A DNA stretch of 64,000 nt from Halomonas sp. (lineage in GTDB: Bacteria > Pseudomonadota > Gammaproteobacteria > Pseudomonadales > Halomonadaceae): contig NZ_JAGOBJ010000009.1 in NCBI RefSeq assembly GCF_017983445.1, positions 62,001 to 126,000 of the forward strand. The letters run 5' to 3'. The notes under the pieces are model-generated. The model did no database searches. It had not been told where the DNA came from and saw only the letters and a list, made by a program, of their open reading frames with translations. The translations under genes and the position numbers were made by a program. Every line of letters starts with the position of its first letter. Position 1 is the first letter of the stretch. Positions 27,871 through 39,151 of this stretch are shown one piece after another.

Positions 27871-29515
27871 ACACACGCTCTTTAAAGGGTTTCAAGCCAA
27901 TCCGGCGATAGGTGTCCAGGAAATGCTCGTCTTCATGCCGCTCGGCAACATAGACCTGCAGCACCTTTTCGACCACTTCCGGAACGTCCTGGCGGAAGAA
28001 GGAGGGACCTAGAATCTTGCCCAGCGATACGTCGTCGGTAGAGTTTCCGCCAATCGATATCTGGTAAAACTCCTCGCCTTTCTTGTCGACGCCCAGAATG
28101 CCGATATGGCCCACGTGGTGATGGCCACAGGCGTTCATGCAGCCCGAAATATTAAGATCCAGCGGGCCCAAGTCATACAGGAAGTCCAGATCCTCAAAAC
28201 GCTCCTGGAGCGCCTGGGCGATAGGAATTGAAACCGCATTGGCCAAGCTGCAGTAGTCGCCACCCGGGCAGCAGATAATATCGTTCAGCGTGCCAACCGT
28301 AGGGTTGGCCATGCCCAGCGCTTCAAGCTCGTTCCACAGCGCTTCGATCTCATCGACGGGAACATCGGAAAGCACCAGATTCTGCTCGTGAGTCACGCGC
28401 ATTTCGCTAAAGCTATAGCGATCGGCCAGGTCCGCCACGGCGTCCATCTGATCGGCAGTGACATCGCCAGGGGCATGTTCACGGCGCTTGAGTGACAGCG
28501 TTACCGCTTTATAACCAGGCACTTTATGATCTGTCACGTTATTGGTCACAAAGCGCGCAAAGCTGCGGTTTTCACTGCGCAAACGTTCAAAATCCACCAC
28601 GGCGCTTTCTGCCACCGGGCGACGCTCGGGCTCTGGGAAGTGGCCTTTGGCCACATCGATCGCTGCCTGATTGAGCGTCTGCGGGCCATCTTTTAAATGG
28701 GCCCACTCTTCATCAACGCGGCGGCGATACTCTTCAATGCCCAGTGCTTTGACCAGAATCTTGATACGCGCCTTGAACTTGTTATCACGACGCCCAAACT
28801 GATTGTAAACGCGGACACAGGCTTCAAGGTAGGTCAGCAGATGTTGCCAGGGCAGGTCTTCACGCACTACCTCAGCAATCATGGGGGTACGACCCAGGCC
28901 GCCGCCGGCTAATACCTTAACGCGCAGCTCGCCCTGCTCGTTACGCCATAGGCGCAGGCCAATGTCGTGCACCTGAATCGCCGCGCGATCTTTCGCGGCG
29001 CCGGTCACGGCAATCTTGAACTTACGCGGCAGGTAAGCGAATTCGGGGTGAAGCGTCGACCACTGGCGAATAAGCTCGCACCAGGGGCGAGGGTCTTCCA
29101 CTTCATCGTTGGCAATACCCGCAAACTGGTCGCTGGTAGTGTTACGGATGCAGTTACCGCTGGTCTGAATGGCGTGCATCTGTACTTTCGCAAGTTCAGC
29201 CAGAATATCCGGCACGTCTTCCTGAGCGGGCCAGTTCAACTGAAGGTTCTGGCGGGTCGTGAAGTGGCCATAACCCCGGTCATACCGGCGAGTGATATCC
29301 GCCAGGGCGCGCAGCTGGTAGCTGGCGAGCATGCCGTACGGGATAGCAATACGCAGCATCGGCGCATGCCTTTGGATATAAAGGCCGTTTTGCAAGCGAA
29401 GCGGGCGAAATTCTTCTTCTCCCAGACGTCCGGCCAGGTAGCGATCCATTTGATCGCGAAACTGAGCAACACGCTCATCAACCAGCGTTTGGTCGTGAAT
29501 ATCATAGCGGTACAT
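27860..29515 (-). CDS. cysI: Sulfite reductase hemoprotein (CysI-type nitrite/sulfite reductase)
   Basis: A 551-residue siroheme and [4Fe-4S] enzyme that reduces sulfite to sulfide. The cluster and siroheme cysteines appear as CPGGDYC and SGCMNACGHHH near residue 440-480. Two ferredoxin-like half domains precede them (RHAPMLRIAIPYG near 60). The ATG at 29515 (MYRYDIHDQ) matches the family start; the longer frame to 29548 has no support. No flavoprotein CysJ gene is nearby. Confidence 0.92.
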   Translation of the reverse strand: MYRYDIHDQTLVDERVAQFRDQMDRYLAGRLGEEEFRPLRLQNGLYIQRHAPMLRIAIPYGMLASYQLRALADITRRYDRGYGHFTTRQNLQLNWPAQEDVPDILAELAKVQMHAIQTSGNCIRNTTSDQFAGIANDEVEDPRPWCELIRQWSTLHPEFAYLPRKFKIAVTGAAKDRAAIQVHDIGLRLWRNEQGELRVKVLAGGGLGRTPMIAEVVREDLPWQHLLTYLEACVRVYNQFGRRDNKFKARIKILVKALGIEEYRRRVDEEWAHLKDGPQTLNQAAIDVAKGHFPEPERRPVAESAVVDFERLRSENRSFARFVTNNVTDHKVPGYKAVTLSLKRREHAPGDVTADQMDAVADLADRYSFSEMRVTHEQNLVLSDVPVDEIEALWNELEALGMANPTVGTLNDIICCPGGDYCSLANAVSIPIAQALQERFEDLDFLYDLGPLDLNISGCMNACGHHHVGHIGILGVDKKGEEFYQISIGGNSTDDVSLGKILGPSFFRQDVPEVVEKVLQVYVAERHEDEHFLDTYRRIGLKPFKERVYAK

Positions 29516-29626
29516 GTGGCACGATCCTGCTAAAAGCGAAATGGTCACGTCAAGACGGATTAATATAGTGTTACCTTAACGCGTGTTTAATATTCTACAA
29601 AAGAATATATAATTATCTTTTTATCG

Positions 29627-30964
29627 TTAAACGCTATTTAAAATATTAGGCGCCAACCATCGGCGTCGCTGCCAGATCCATAAAAAACCGATCGAATTTA
29701 GAAGTCGGTAAAATAGCTGCATTATCCAGACGCCAAGTAGCCCTTGTTCTAAACCAATGCCTACCCACCATGCAAGGGGGAGAAACACTAGCCACTGCAT
29801 ACTGAGCGTCAACATCATCACCGTGCGCTGAGCTCCCGCGCCCATAAGTGCCTGGGCAAGCACGAGGGCGGCGGCATCCAGAACAATCATCGCGCCGGTA
29901 ATCTGCAAGGGCAGCTTGCCCAGCGCAACAAGCTCATGGCTTGAAAAGAAGATGCCCAGCACGTGGGTGGGCATTACCAGCATGGGTAACGCTAGAATCG
30001 CCAGCAGTAAGCCCGCCACGCGTAGCGCATCCAACCCCCAGCGGTGGGCCGCCGTCTGGTCATCACGCCCCAGGGCTTCGCCCACCAGGCTCATGGCCGC
30101 CACACCCACGCCAACGCCCGGCAAAATCAGCAGCAGCGACAGATTAACCAGTACATGGCCCACGGCAACGCTTGCGGTACCTAAACGGCTCAATAGCCAA
30201 AACAGCACTACGTAGCCGCCTGCAAAACATACCTGTTGGAGCGAATGGGGAGCCGCCAGCGCAAGCGTCGAGCGTAGCGTTGAGGGTGACAGTTTACGCT
30301 GTAAAAAGCCGTTATCGCGGCGTTGTTGAAACGTCACGCCTAGCCAGATGAACAGCCCCAGAAATAGGGATAGCGTAGTGCCTACGCCTGCGCCGCTGGC
30401 CCCGAGCTTAGGCAACCCCGCCAGACCATAAATCAGCCCGCTGCTGGCGATAACGTTAAACACCTGAACGATGAGGATGATACGTAGATAAAGCTGCGTC
30501 TGTTGACGGCCATTCCAGTACCCGCGAAAGCAAAGGGTTAAAGCAATGGTCGTCAGGGCAATCACGCGCCAGCGAAAGTAGTCGACGGCTACGCTATGAA
30601 CATCGGGCGCTTGGGTAATGAGATTGAGTAGGGCAGGCGCCTGCCACCAGGCAAGTAGCGAGAGAGGCAGGCCAATGGCCATGCCAATTGTCAAACCTGC
30701 CTGCAGCGGCTGAACGGCTCTATGGCGGTTGGCTTCGAGGCGTTGGGATGTTTGTGACTGAACGCTGGAGGAAAGCCCAAACACCAGTGCGGTCATCATG
30801 AACATGGCGTAGCCACCAACACCGACGCCTGCCAGCGCTACCTGGCCCAGATGGCCGACCAATGCCGCATCGATAATATTGAGCATGCTCTGGGAGAGCA
30901 TGCCCAACATGATCGGTAACGCTAAGCGCATCACTTTGCCGTGACGGCGAGCCGCTAATGCCAT
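29627..30964 (-). CDS. MATE-family efflux transporter (DinF/NorM-like)
   Basis: A 445-residue protein with twelve membrane segments in two related halves (LALPIMLGMLSQSMLNIIDAALVGHLG opens the first and ALAAPHSLQQVCFAGGYV the second). MATE proteins export drugs or metabolites using Na+ or H+. It begins 18 bp after metH on the same strand, so it may be co-transcribed with it. No good ribosome site is seen at the chosen start. Confidence 0.9.
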   Translation of the reverse strand: MALAARRHGKVMRLALPIMLGMLSQSMLNIIDAALVGHLGQVALAGVGVGGYAMFMMTALVFGLSSSVQSQTSQRLEANRHRAVQPLQAGLTIGMAIGLPLSLLAWWQAPALLNLITQAPDVHSVAVDYFRWRVIALTTIALTLCFRGYWNGRQQTQLYLRIILIVQVFNVIASSGLIYGLAGLPKLGASGAGVGTTLSLFLGLFIWLGVTFQQRRDNGFLQRKLSPSTLRSTLALAAPHSLQQVCFAGGYVVLFWLLSRLGTASVAVGHVLVNLSLLLILPGVGVGVAAMSLVGEALGRDDQTAAHRWGLDALRVAGLLLAILALPMLVMPTHVLGIFFSSHELVALGKLPLQITGAMIVLDAAALVLAQALMGAGAQRTVMMLTLSMQWLVFLPLAWWVGIGLEQGLLGVWIMQLFYRLLNSIGFLWIWQRRRWLAPNILNSV

Positions 30965-30982
30965 GTGAATCTAAATGGCAAA

Positions 30983-33900
30983 TTAGCTGGGGTCGTAAGA
31001 AAGCACCGGCGAGAGCCAGCGCTCCATTTCCTCAAACGGCATCTGCTTACGCTCGGCAATTGATTCAACCTGATCGCGGGTGATCTTGCCCGTCGAGAAG
31101 TACTTCGACTGCGGGTGAGCGAAGTACCAGCCCGCAACGGCAGCGGCAGGCCACATGGCGTAGCTTTCGGTTAGCGTAAGGCCGGTATTTTCCGTGGCGT
31201 TCAGCAGCTTGAACAACGTGCCTTTTTCGGTATGATCCGGGCAGGCCGGATAGCCGGGCGCAGGGCGGATACCCTGATACTTCTCGGCAATCAACGCGTC
31301 ATTATCCAAGGTTTCTTCAGGCACATAGCCCCAGAACTCTTTACGCACCCGCTCGTGGATGCGCTCGGCAAAGGCTTCCGCCAGACGATCGGTCAGCGCC
31401 TGAACTAAAATCGCGTTGTAGTCATCACCTGCGGCTTCATAAGCCTTGGTGAGCTCATCAACGCCATGCCCAGTGGTGACCGCAAACCCGCCGATCCAGT
31501 CGGCCTTGCCGCTATCTTTAGGTGCAATGAAGTCCGCGAGGCTATAGCAGATGCCGTCGCGGCCTTTAGTGGTTTGCTGACGAATATGGTGAAGCCGTTC
31601 GATAACTTCGCTACGCGATTCATCGGCATACACTTCAACGACGTCATCGTCCACGCTGTTGGCTGGCCATAGGCCGATAACGCCCCGAGCCTGAACGCGC
31701 TTCTCATCGACAAGCTTGCGCAGCATGACCTGTGCATCGGCAAACAGATTGCGTGCGGCTTCGCCCACCACTTCATCGTTAAGGATTTTGGGGTACTTAC
31801 CCGCCAACTGCCAGCTCATGAAGAAGGGCGTCCAATCGATACGCTCGATCAGTTCTTCCAGATCATAGTTATCGAACGTTTTTAGGCCCAGGAACTTAGG
31901 CTCAACTGGCGTCTGGGTGCTCCAGTCAGTGCGGAAGCGGCGCTTGCGGGCTTGCGTATAATCCAGGTCCGCCGCTTTAGGTCGGCGCTTGGCGTTACGT
32001 TCACGTACCTTGACATACTCTTCACGAATTTCCGCCACATACGCCGTCTTGAGGTTCGGGGCGAGTAACCGGCCGGCGACACCTACCGCGCGTGAAGCGT
32101 CGGTCACATAGATGACCGGGTGCTCATACTGCGGCTCAATTTTGACTGCCGTATGCGCTTTGGACGTCGTCGCGCCACCAATCAGCAGTGGCAGATTCAT
32201 GCCCCGGCGCTGCATTTCTTTAGCTACGTGAACCATTTCATCGAGCGACGGAGTAATCAGCCCTGAGAGGCCAATAATATCGGCGTTGTGATCGATAGCG
32301 GCTTGAAGAATTTTCTCGGCAGGCACCATGACGCCAAGATCAATAACTTCATAGTTATTACACTGCAACACGACGCCAACGATATTTTTGCCGATATCAT
32401 GTACATCGCCTTTAACCGTGGCCATGACGATCTTGCCCTTGGCCTGCGTGCCCTCACTTTTCTCCGCTTCGATATACGGGATCAGGTAGGCAACCGCTTG
32501 CTTCATGACGCGCGCGGACTTCACCACCTGAGGCAGGAACATTTTACCGGCACCAAAGAGGTCGCCGACGACGTTCATGCCGTCCATCAGCGGCCCTTCA
32601 ATAACCTCGATAGGGCGCTCGGCCTGGGCACGTGCTTCTTCGGTGTCATCTTCAATATATGCCGTGATGCCTTTCACCAGCGCATGCTCGATGCGCTTGT
32701 TAACCGGCCAACCACGCCATTCAAGATCTTCTTTCTTAGCAGGGCCGCTACCGTCGCCCTTGTACTTGTCCGCCAGATCCAGTAAACGCTCGGTGCCGTC
32801 GCTGCGCTTATTCAGCACAACGTCTTCTACGGCATCACGAAGCTCGGCAGGCAAGTCGTCGTATACCGCAAGCTGACCGGCGTTGACGATACCCATGCTC
32901 AAACCCGCACGGATGGCGTGATACAGGAACACGGAGTGGATCGCTTCACGTACCGGGTTATTGCCCCGGAACGAAAAGGAGACGTTGGAAACCCCACCGG
33001 AGATCATGGCATGCGGCAGGTTTTCACGAATCCACTGAGACGCCTCGATAAAATCGACGGCATAGTTGTTGTGCTCTTCGATGCCCGTGGCAATGGCGAA
33101 AATGTTGGGGTCAAAAATGATATCTTCAGCTGGAAAGCCGATTTCATCGACCAGCAGGCGATAGGCACGCTCACAGATTTCCGTCTTGCGGGCGAACGTA
33201 TCGGCCTGGCCATCCTCGTCAAAGGCCATGACCACGATAGCCGCGCCAAAGCGACGACATTTTGTGGCTTGCTCGCGAAATGCTGCTTCGCCTTCTTTTA
33301 GAGAAATCGAGTTGACAACGGCCTTGCCCTGAACGCACTTAAGGCCTGCTTCGATGATGTCCCATTTGGACGAGTCGATCATGATTGGCACGCGAGCAAT
33401 GTCCGGTTCGCCGGCGATCAGGTTCAGAAAGCGCACCATGGCTTCCTGTGACTCCAGCATGCCCTCATCCATATTGATATCGATGATCTGCGCGCCGCTT
33501 TCAACCTGCTCAAGCGCTACTTCCAGGGCAGTGGTGAAGTCTTCTTCCACGATAAGCCGCTTGAAGCGCGCCGACCCCGTTACGTTGGTACGCTCGCCCA
33601 CGTTGACGAATAGCGAGTTAGCATCAATGTTGAAAGGCTCAAGCCCGGATAAACGACAAGCGGGGCTACGCTCAGGAATCTGACGCGGTGCCATGGGGCG
33701 CACCGCATCCGCAATCGCACGGATATGTTCAGGCGTCGAGCCGCAGCAGCCGCCAATGATATTGACCAGGCCGCTCTCGGCAAACTCGCTAACGATCGCC
33801 GCCATCTCTTCCGGTGTTTGGTCATACTCGCCAAACTCGTTAGGCAGGCCGGCGTTAGGGTGCGCGGAAACAAACGTATCGGCTTTGGTGGATAGCTCTT

Positions 33901-34678
33901 CAAGGTAAGGGCGTAACTCTTCAGCCCCTAGTGCACAGTTAAGGCCCACTGACAGCGGCTGCGCGTGGCGTACCGAGTTCCAGAACGCTTCAGTGGTTTG
34001 CCCGGAGAGTGTCCGGCCTGAGGCATCGGTGATAGTGCCTGAAATCATGACCGGCAGACGCTTGCCCATATCTTCAAACAGCACTTCAAGTGCATAGATG
34101 GCGGCTTTAGCGTTGAGCGTATCGAAGATGGTTTCGATCATGATCAAGTCGGCGCCGCCCTCGATCAGCGCCTGGGCGGCTTCGTAATAGTTTTCATGCA
34201 GCTCATCGAAGGTCACGTTACGCTTGGATGGGTCGTTCACATCCGGCGAAAGTGAGGCAGTGCGTGAAGTAGGACCCAAGACGCCCGCCACATAGCGCGG
34301 CACGCCAGTTTCTGCAGCGACTGCGTCGCACACTTCCCGGGCCAAGCGCGCAGATTCGCGATTAAGCTCGACGACAATGTTTTCCATGCCGTAATCGGCT
34401 TGGGAAAGGCGCGTGCTGTTAAAAGTATTGGTTTCAATAATATCCGCCCCTGCCTCCAGGTACGCGCGGTGAATACGCGAAACCACATCGGGGCAGGTGA
34501 GCGCTAACAGGTCATTATTGCCTTTCAGATCCGACGGCCAATCGCTGAAGCGTTCACTGCGAAAGTCTTCCTCGCTCAGCTGGGCATTTTGCAGCATGGT
34601 TCCCATCCCGCCATCCAGAATAAGAATGCGTTGGGTAAGGCGTTGGGTGAGCGAGGCGTTCAAATCACTAGCGGCCAT
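30983..34678 (-). CDS. metH: Cobalamin-dependent methionine synthase
   Basis: A 1231-residue modular enzyme (E. coli 1227). Domain order: homocysteine-binding barrel (2-340) with zinc ligands in GGCCGST; methyltetrahydrofolate-binding barrel (about 360-620); cobalamin cap; B12-binding domain with the axial His in DVHDIGKN; and the AdoMet reactivation domain (about 900-1231) with [12 protein letters not shown]. No cobalamin riboswitch is recognisable in the upstream 250 bp. Confidence 0.98.
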   Translation of the reverse strand: MAASDLNASLTQRLTQRILILDGGMGTMLQNAQLSEEDFRSERFSDWPSDLKGNNDLLALTCPDVVSRIHRAYLEAGADIIETNTFNSTRLSQADYGMENIVVELNRESARLAREVCDAVAAETGVPRYVAGVLGPTSRTASLSPDVNDPSKRNVTFDELHENYYEAAQALIEGGADLIMIETIFDTLNAKAAIYALEVLFEDMGKRLPVMISGTITDASGRTLSGQTTEAFWNSVRHAQPLSVGLNCALGAEELRPYLEELSTKADTFVSAHPNAGLPNEFGEYDQTPEEMAAIVSEFAESGLVNIIGGCCGSTPEHIRAIADAVRPMAPRQIPERSPACRLSGLEPFNIDANSLFVNVGERTNVTGSARFKRLIVEEDFTTALEVALEQVESGAQIIDINMDEGMLESQEAMVRFLNLIAGEPDIARVPIMIDSSKWDIIEAGLKCVQGKAVVNSISLKEGEAAFREQATKCRRFGAAIVVMAFDEDGQADTFARKTEICERAYRLLVDEIGFPAEDIIFDPNIFAIATGIEEHNNYAVDFIEASQWIRENLPHAMISGGVSNVSFSFRGNNPVREAIHSVFLYHAIRAGLSMGIVNAGQLAVYDDLPAELRDAVEDVVLNKRSDGTERLLDLADKYKGDGSGPAKKEDLEWRGWPVNKRIEHALVKGITAYIEDDTEEARAQAERPIEVIEGPLMDGMNVVGDLFGAGKMFLPQVVKSARVMKQAVAYLIPYIEAEKSEGTQAKGKIVMATVKGDVHDIGKNIVGVVLQCNNYEVIDLGVMVPAEKILQAAIDHNADIIGLSGLITPSLDEMVHVAKEMQRRGMNLPLLIGGATTSKAHTAVKIEPQYEHPVIYVTDASRAVGVAGRLLAPNLKTAYVAEIREEYVKVRERNAKRRPKAADLDYTQARKRRFRTDWSTQTPVEPKFLGLKTFDNYDLEELIERIDWTPFFMSWQLAGKYPKILNDEVVGEAARNLFADAQVMLRKLVDEKRVQARGVIGLWPANSVDDDVVEVYADESRSEVIERLHHIRQQTTKGRDGICYSLADFIAPKDSGKADWIGGFAVTTGHGVDELTKAYEAAGDDYNAILVQALTDRLAEAFAERIHERVRKEFWGYVPEETLDNDALIAEKYQGIRPAPGYPACPDHTEKGTLFKLLNATENTGLTLTESYAMWPAAAVAGWYFAHPQSKYFSTGKITRDQVESIAERKQMPFEEMERWLSPVLSYDPS

Positions 34679-34936
34679 AACAGGGGGAGTTCTCCAGCGT
34701 CTTAATCGAATTTGGCGTCGGTTTTATCGTATCGATAATGAAACAGGCCAATATGATACCAAAGGCCGTCAGACACGGCAGCTATGAATGCAGCCAATAA
34801 AGTTTCCTTGGCTGGCCGCAGCTTAAATAGCCTACTAAAACAGTCGGGATTGTGTCGGCGCGCTGTTTTGCTTACCATAGTGTGAAAATGACATGTGAAG
34901 TGGTATTGCCACCGTTCACGGGAGGGAAATAGCCTC

Positions 34937-35542
34937 ATGACCACGACTATCGAAGCACCTGGTATCGACATTACCGACAGCGCTCAGGAGTACCTTGCGG
35001 AATTGCTCGAGAAGCAAAACGTTGAAGGGATTGCCGTGCGTATCTTTATTACCCAGCCCGGCACGCCGTATGCAGAAACCTGTCTGGCATACTGTCGTCC
35101 CGGCGAAGAAGAACCCACCGATGTTAAGCTCGAGCTTGAAAAGATCAACGTGTTTCTTGATAAAAACAGCCTGGCGTTTTTAGAAGAAGCCGTGGTTGAT
35201 TTTAACGCCGACCGCATGGGTGGCCAGCTAACCATCAAGGCACCTAATGCCAAGATGCCCAAGGTGAATGCCGACAGCCCCTTGGAAGACCGCATTAATT
35301 ATGTGCTGTACAGTGAAATCAACCCTGGGCTTGCTTCTCATGGGGGCGAAATCAAGCTGGTTGAACTGACGGAACAGAAAATGGCCATTCTCGCCTTTGG
35401 TGGCGGCTGCCAAGGATGCGCCGCGGTAGACTTAACCTTGAAGGATGGTGTTGAGAAAACCCTGATGGAGCGTATTCCAGAGCTCGCGGGTATTCGTGAT
35501 GTCACCGACCACACCGATACCACCAACGCTTATTATCGCTAG
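34937..35542 (+). CDS. nfuA: Fe/S biogenesis protein NfuA
   Basis: A 201-residue scaffold that carries and delivers [4Fe-4S] clusters. The N-terminal half is a degenerate A-type (IscA-like) domain without its cysteines. The C-terminal Nfu domain has the cluster ligands C158 and C161 in [16 protein letters not shown] lies 10 bp before the ATG at 34937. E. coli NfuA is 191 residues. Confidence 0.96.
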   Translation: MTTTIEAPGIDITDSAQEYLAELLEKQNVEGIAVRIFITQPGTPYAETCLAYCRPGEEEPTDVKLELEKINVFLDKNSLAFLEEAVVDFNADRMGGQLTIKAPNAKMPKVNADSPLEDRINYVLYSEINPGLASHGGEIKLVELTEQKMAILAFGGGCQGCAAVDLTLKDGVEKTLMERIPELAGIRDVTDHTDTTNAYYR

Positions 35543-35565
35543 ACGATATTGCCATAGCCTCATAA

Positions 35566-35594
35566 ACCCAGCCTTTCGGCTGGGTTTTTTTGTT
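35566..35594 (+). terminator. Terminator of nfuA
   Basis: Stem AACCCAGCC-ttt-CGGCTGGGTT followed by TTTTTTG. Confidence 0.9.
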
Positions 35595-35779
35595 TCATGC
35601 AGGCGGCCGTCGCCTTTCAACAGTAGGGCTGCGTTGAAAGCGTTTCTAGCACCCTTTACAAAATCATGTAATTATCCAATAAAGCTTGGGCAAACCTTAT
35701 ACATGGACGTGGATTGAGCGTAAAGCATGGTGCCAGTGGTGGGTGCCCGGCAAGCGACTATCCCTAAGGAGACACCACC

Positions 35780-37426
35780 ATTAATATTCAGCGCGCATTT
35801 TCAAATATTCATAAGCCTATCTTTTTTGGCTCCCTAGGTCTGCTGCTAATCGTCACGCTTCCATTAATTGCCTTTCCCGAAATGGGCCGCGTATGGGTGA
35901 TGGCTGCTCAAGGGTTTGTTACTCAAAACCTGGGCATGCTTTACCAGACAATGGGTATTGCGTCACTGGGGTTCATGGTTTACATCGTGTTTAGTGATAT
36001 TGGCCAGATCAAGCTGGGCGATGTCGATGCTGAACCTGAATTTTCGCTACTTTCATGGGGTGCCATGCTGTTTGCGGCAGGGATTGGGGGAGCGGTAGTT
36101 TTCTGGGGGATGGTCGAGTGGATGTACTATCTTCAAAACCCACCGTTTCATGTTGAGCCTTTCTCGGAGGAAGCGACGGCATGGGCGGCGACCTATGGCA
36201 TGTTCCACTGGGGGCCTATTGCCTGGTCCATCTATCTTGTACCGGCGTTGCCCATGGCCTACTTCCTCCATGTTCGTAAACACAAGGTGTTGCGTATCAG
36301 TGAAGCGATCAGACCGGTTTTGGGTGAAAAGCTCGCGCGTAGTTGGCTGGGTAACGTTATCGATATTCTGTTTATCTTTGGCATGCTGGGCGGTGGAGCG
36401 ACCTCGCTAGGTATTCTAGTGCCGCTGATTAACCAGGGTTTAGGCAACCTGTTTGGATTCACTCCCAACTCAATCAGTCAGATAGCAGTATTAGTGGGTA
36501 CCACTGCACTATTTGCCATTAGCGCCTGGCGAGGCTTGAAAGGGGGTATTGAGATGCTCTCCGATATCAACATGTGGCTCGGCCTGGCGGTACTGCTGTT
36601 TGTGCTTACGGTAGGTCCTACCGTGTTTATTCTGGATACAGGGCTCAACTCCATTGGTTTAATGCTCAGCAACCTGATTCAGATGGCGACCTGGACAGAA
36701 CCGTTTGGCCGCTTTGATGGCTTTGAAGAGACCGGCTTCCGGCAGACCTGGACAATTTTTTACTGGGCATGGTGGCTGGTGTTTGCGCCTACCGTTGGGC
36801 TATTTATCGCGCGCATCTCCAAGGGCCGGCGGATCAAGACCATGGTGGCGGGCTCGATTTTCTTTGGTTCTTTAGGCTGCGCGCTGTTTTTTATTATCCT
36901 GGGTAATTACGGGCTTTATCTTCAACTATCCGGCACGCTGGATGTTGTTCAGTTGATGAACGATCAGTCAGCGAACGTGGCCTTCTATGCGGTGCTCGCT
37001 GAACTGCCGCTTTCCTGGCTGGTAACCTTGGCGGTGGTGATTCTACTGTCTATCTTCACCGCTACAACGTTTGACTCGATTGCTTATATTCTGTCATCCG
37101 CTGCAGAAAAAAATCTGGATAAGGAACCCGCACGTTGGCATCGCCTTTTCTGGGCATTCACGCTTTCACTGCTGCCCATGTCGCTACTCTTTTTGGGTGG
37201 CCTTGAAACCCTGCAAACGGCGAGTATCGTGAGCGGGGTGCCTCTGTTGCTGATTGCGCTACTTCTGATGATCTCCATGGTGCGAGCAGCGCAGTATGAC
37301 TTGCGCTATCAGCCGGATTATGAAGAACCGGAGATCAATATAGAGGAGTTCCCGGAAAACGACCCCTGGACAGAAGAGGGCTCATGGGAAGTAACCGATG
37401 ACGAAGGTTATCAAGAGAAAACTTAA
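35780..37426 (+). CDS. BCCT-family betaine/choline/carnitine transporter (apparent ATT start)
   Basis: A 12-TM osmolyte transporter. The signature FYWAWWLVFAPTVGLFIARISKGR near residue 300 is diagnostic for BCCT. The first ATG (35882) would remove TM1; the frame is open further up to a TAA at 35765 and encodes IFFGSLGLLLIVTLPLIAF. An ATT at 35780 lies 8 bp after TAAGGAG and gives 548 residues. No ATG, GTG or TTG exists between that stop and TM1. The tail is acidic (about 45 residues). Substrate is likely betaine or choline, by family. Confidence 0.88.
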   Translation: MNIQRAFSNIHKPIFFGSLGLLLIVTLPLIAFPEMGRVWVMAAQGFVTQNLGMLYQTMGIASLGFMVYIVFSDIGQIKLGDVDAEPEFSLLSWGAMLFAAGIGGAVVFWGMVEWMYYLQNPPFHVEPFSEEATAWAATYGMFHWGPIAWSIYLVPALPMAYFLHVRKHKVLRISEAIRPVLGEKLARSWLGNVIDILFIFGMLGGGATSLGILVPLINQGLGNLFGFTPNSISQIAVLVGTTALFAISAWRGLKGGIEMLSDINMWLGLAVLLFVLTVGPTVFILDTGLNSIGLMLSNLIQMATWTEPFGRFDGFEETGFRQTWTIFYWAWWLVFAPTVGLFIARISKGRRIKTMVAGSIFFGSLGCALFFIILGNYGLYLQLSGTLDVVQLMNDQSANVAFYAVLAELPLSWLVTLAVVILLSIFTATTFDSIAYILSSAAEKNLDKEPARWHRLFWAFTLSLLPMSLLFLGGLETLQTASIVSGVPLLLIALLLMISMVRAAQYDLRYQPDYEEPEINIEEFPENDPWTEEGSWEVTDDEGYQEKT

Positions 37427-37459
37427 AGCATGTAAACATATACTCAAGCTAAATAGATA

Positions 37460-37486
37460 AAGGCCACCCAAGCGGTGGCCTTTTAC
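37460..37486. terminator. Bidirectional terminator
   Basis: Perfect 9-bp stem AAGGCCACC/GGTGGCCTT with a 5-nt loop between the convergent BCCT and msrQ genes. Confidence 0.88.
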
Positions 37487-37499
37487 GTAAGCAGATTAA

Positions 37500-38126
37500 T
37501 TATGCAGAGTGCTTTAGCCGTTGACGTACCTTGGGCAACATCCGGGATATGGACGGAATCCTCAGACACATCAACAGCGCGCCTGCCATGGCGTATAAAA
37601 ACCACTCCTGCATATCGGCACGTACTATCCATAAGAAGTGCAGCAGCACCAGAGCTAATATAACGTAGATAAGCTTATGAAGCGTTTTCCAACGCTTGCC
37701 CAGTTTGCGCATGGCCCAACGGTTGGACGTGGCGCCAAGGGCAGCTAAACCTAATAACGCTAGCATCCCCACGATAATATACGGTCGTTTAATGATCTCA
37801 CTGCCTAGCTGAGCCCAGTCAAGTCCCAGAATAAACAGCACATAGCAAACCAAATGCAAAAAAGCGTAGGCGAGGGTCCAAAGGCCCAACTGACGGCGGA
37901 TAACGCTAAAGCCTTTCCAGCGTGTCAGCTTGGTCAGTGGTGTAAGTGTCAAGGTGAGCAGAAGTAGCCATAAGGCGGCCTGACCTATATTCAACAGTAA
38001 ATAGCGCCCCGGCTCTGGGCCCGCCATATTGTTGGCTACCTGCCAACTCCACCAGCCCAAGGGCACTAAGGCACCAATGAAAACGCCTATTCGCCATAGC
38101 GTAATAAAATAAGTCGGCATGGGCAT
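37500..38126 (-). CDS. msrQ: Heme-binding membrane subunit MsrQ
   Basis: A 208-residue ferric-reductase-like protein with six membrane segments and heme-ligand histidines (AYAFLHLVCY, LGKRWKTLHKLIYVILALVLLHFLW). It takes electrons from the respiratory chain or Fre to the periplasmic reductase MsrP. Its ATG overlaps the msrP stop (TAATG), so the two are coupled. Confidence 0.95.
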   Translation of the reverse strand: MPMPTYFITLWRIGVFIGALVPLGWWSWQVANNMAGPEPGRYLLLNIGQAALWLLLLTLTLTPLTKLTRWKGFSVIRRQLGLWTLAYAFLHLVCYVLFILGLDWAQLGSEIIKRPYIIVGMLALLGLAALGATSNRWAMRKLGKRWKTLHKLIYVILALVLLHFLWIVRADMQEWFLYAMAGALLMCLRIPSISRMLPKVRQRLKHSA

Positions 38127-39151
38127 TAGTAGTGTGTCCGAAGATCCATGTCAGCGTATAAGCTGGCCACTTCATCGCCATAACCATTAAACATGCGCGT
38201 ATCGATGATATTGGTATTGAACAGGCTGTTAGGCAAGCGGCGCTCGGTTGCCTGGCTCCAGCGGGGATGATCGACTTCTGGATTCACGTTGGCATAGAAG
38301 CCATATTCATTCGCTGCGATTTGCTGCCATGAATTAAGCGGCTCCTCTTCAACAAGCGAAATACGCACAATCGACTTGATGCTTTTAAAGCCATACTTCC
38401 AAGGCACCACCAAGCGCAGCGGCGCGCCATTTTGATTGGGAAGCTCCCGGCCATACATACCCATGGCAAGAAAGCTAAGCGGATGCATCGCTTCATCAAG
38501 ACGTAGACCCTCCACATAGGGCCAGTCGATCAGGCCAAAGGAAGAGCGCTGCCCTGGCATCTGCTCAGGATCAACCAGTGTTTCAAAGCGTACGTACTTG
38601 GCCTTTGACGTTGGTTCTGCGCGCTGTATGACGTCGGCAAGTGAGATACCCAGCCAGGGAATGACCATCGACCAGGCTTCCACACAGCGTAGCCGGTAAA
38701 TACGCTCTTCAAATTGGGAAGGCTTGGCGATATCTTCAAGGGCGAAGCGTCCTGCGTTATTTACTTCACCATCAATCACTACGCTCCAGGGCTGGGTGAT
38801 CAGTGATCCCGCTTTTCGGGCAGGATCACTTTTGCCGGTGCCAAACTCGAAGAAGTTGTTATAGCCGCTGGCATCGGCAAAGGGCGCCATTTTGTCCTGG
38901 CTTGGGTCGCTAGGCACGATAGCTTGCCATTCGGCTGCATCACGTTTGGCTTTGAACCACTCAGGAGCATTCCCTTCAGGAACATCGGCATAGTCAGACG
39001 GCTGTTCCTGGGCAGTGGCATTGCCTGCTAATGCCAAGCCAGCGCCCAGGCCCGCAAGCCCGCCCATAAAGCGTCTGCGCGATAGGTAAATCGACTCGGG
39101 AGTAACCTCCGATTCGTGCAAATCACTGGGCTTGGCAATTTTGATCAGCAT
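38126..39151 (-). CDS. msrP: Protein-methionine-sulfoxide reductase catalytic subunit MsrP
   Basis: A 341-residue molybdopterin enzyme that repairs oxidised methionine in periplasmic proteins. A Tat signal (SRRRFMGGLAGLGAG) lies at about residues 25-40. The Mo-ligating Cys is in RLRCVEAWSM. The ATG at 39151 has GGAG 8 bp upstream and gives a normal signal peptide; a longer frame to 39199 is not supported. Confidence 0.95.
   Translation of the reverse strand: MLIKIAKPSDLHESEVTPESIYLSRRRFMGGLAGLGAGLALAGNATAQEQPSDYADVPEGNAPEWFKAKRDAAEWQAIVPSDPSQDKMAPFADASGYNNFFEFGTGKSDPARKAGSLITQPWSVVIDGEVNNAGRFALEDIAKPSQFEERIYRLRCVEAWSMVIPWLGISLADVIQRAEPTSKAKYVRFETLVDPEQMPGQRSSFGLIDWPYVEGLRLDEAMHPLSFLAMGMYGRELPNQNGAPLRLVVPWKYGFKSIKSIVRISLVEEEPLNSWQQIAANEYGFYANVNPEVDHPRWSQATERRLPNSLFNTNIIDTRMFNGYGDEVASLYADMDLRTHY

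Noticed and set aside
32288-32785. 165-codon plus-strand frame inside metH
   Set aside because: Antisense shadow of the highly conserved methionine synthase frame.
34679-34936. Cobalamin or SAM riboswitch before metH
   Set aside because: No B12 box or other conserved riboswitch core could be recognised in the 250-bp leader.
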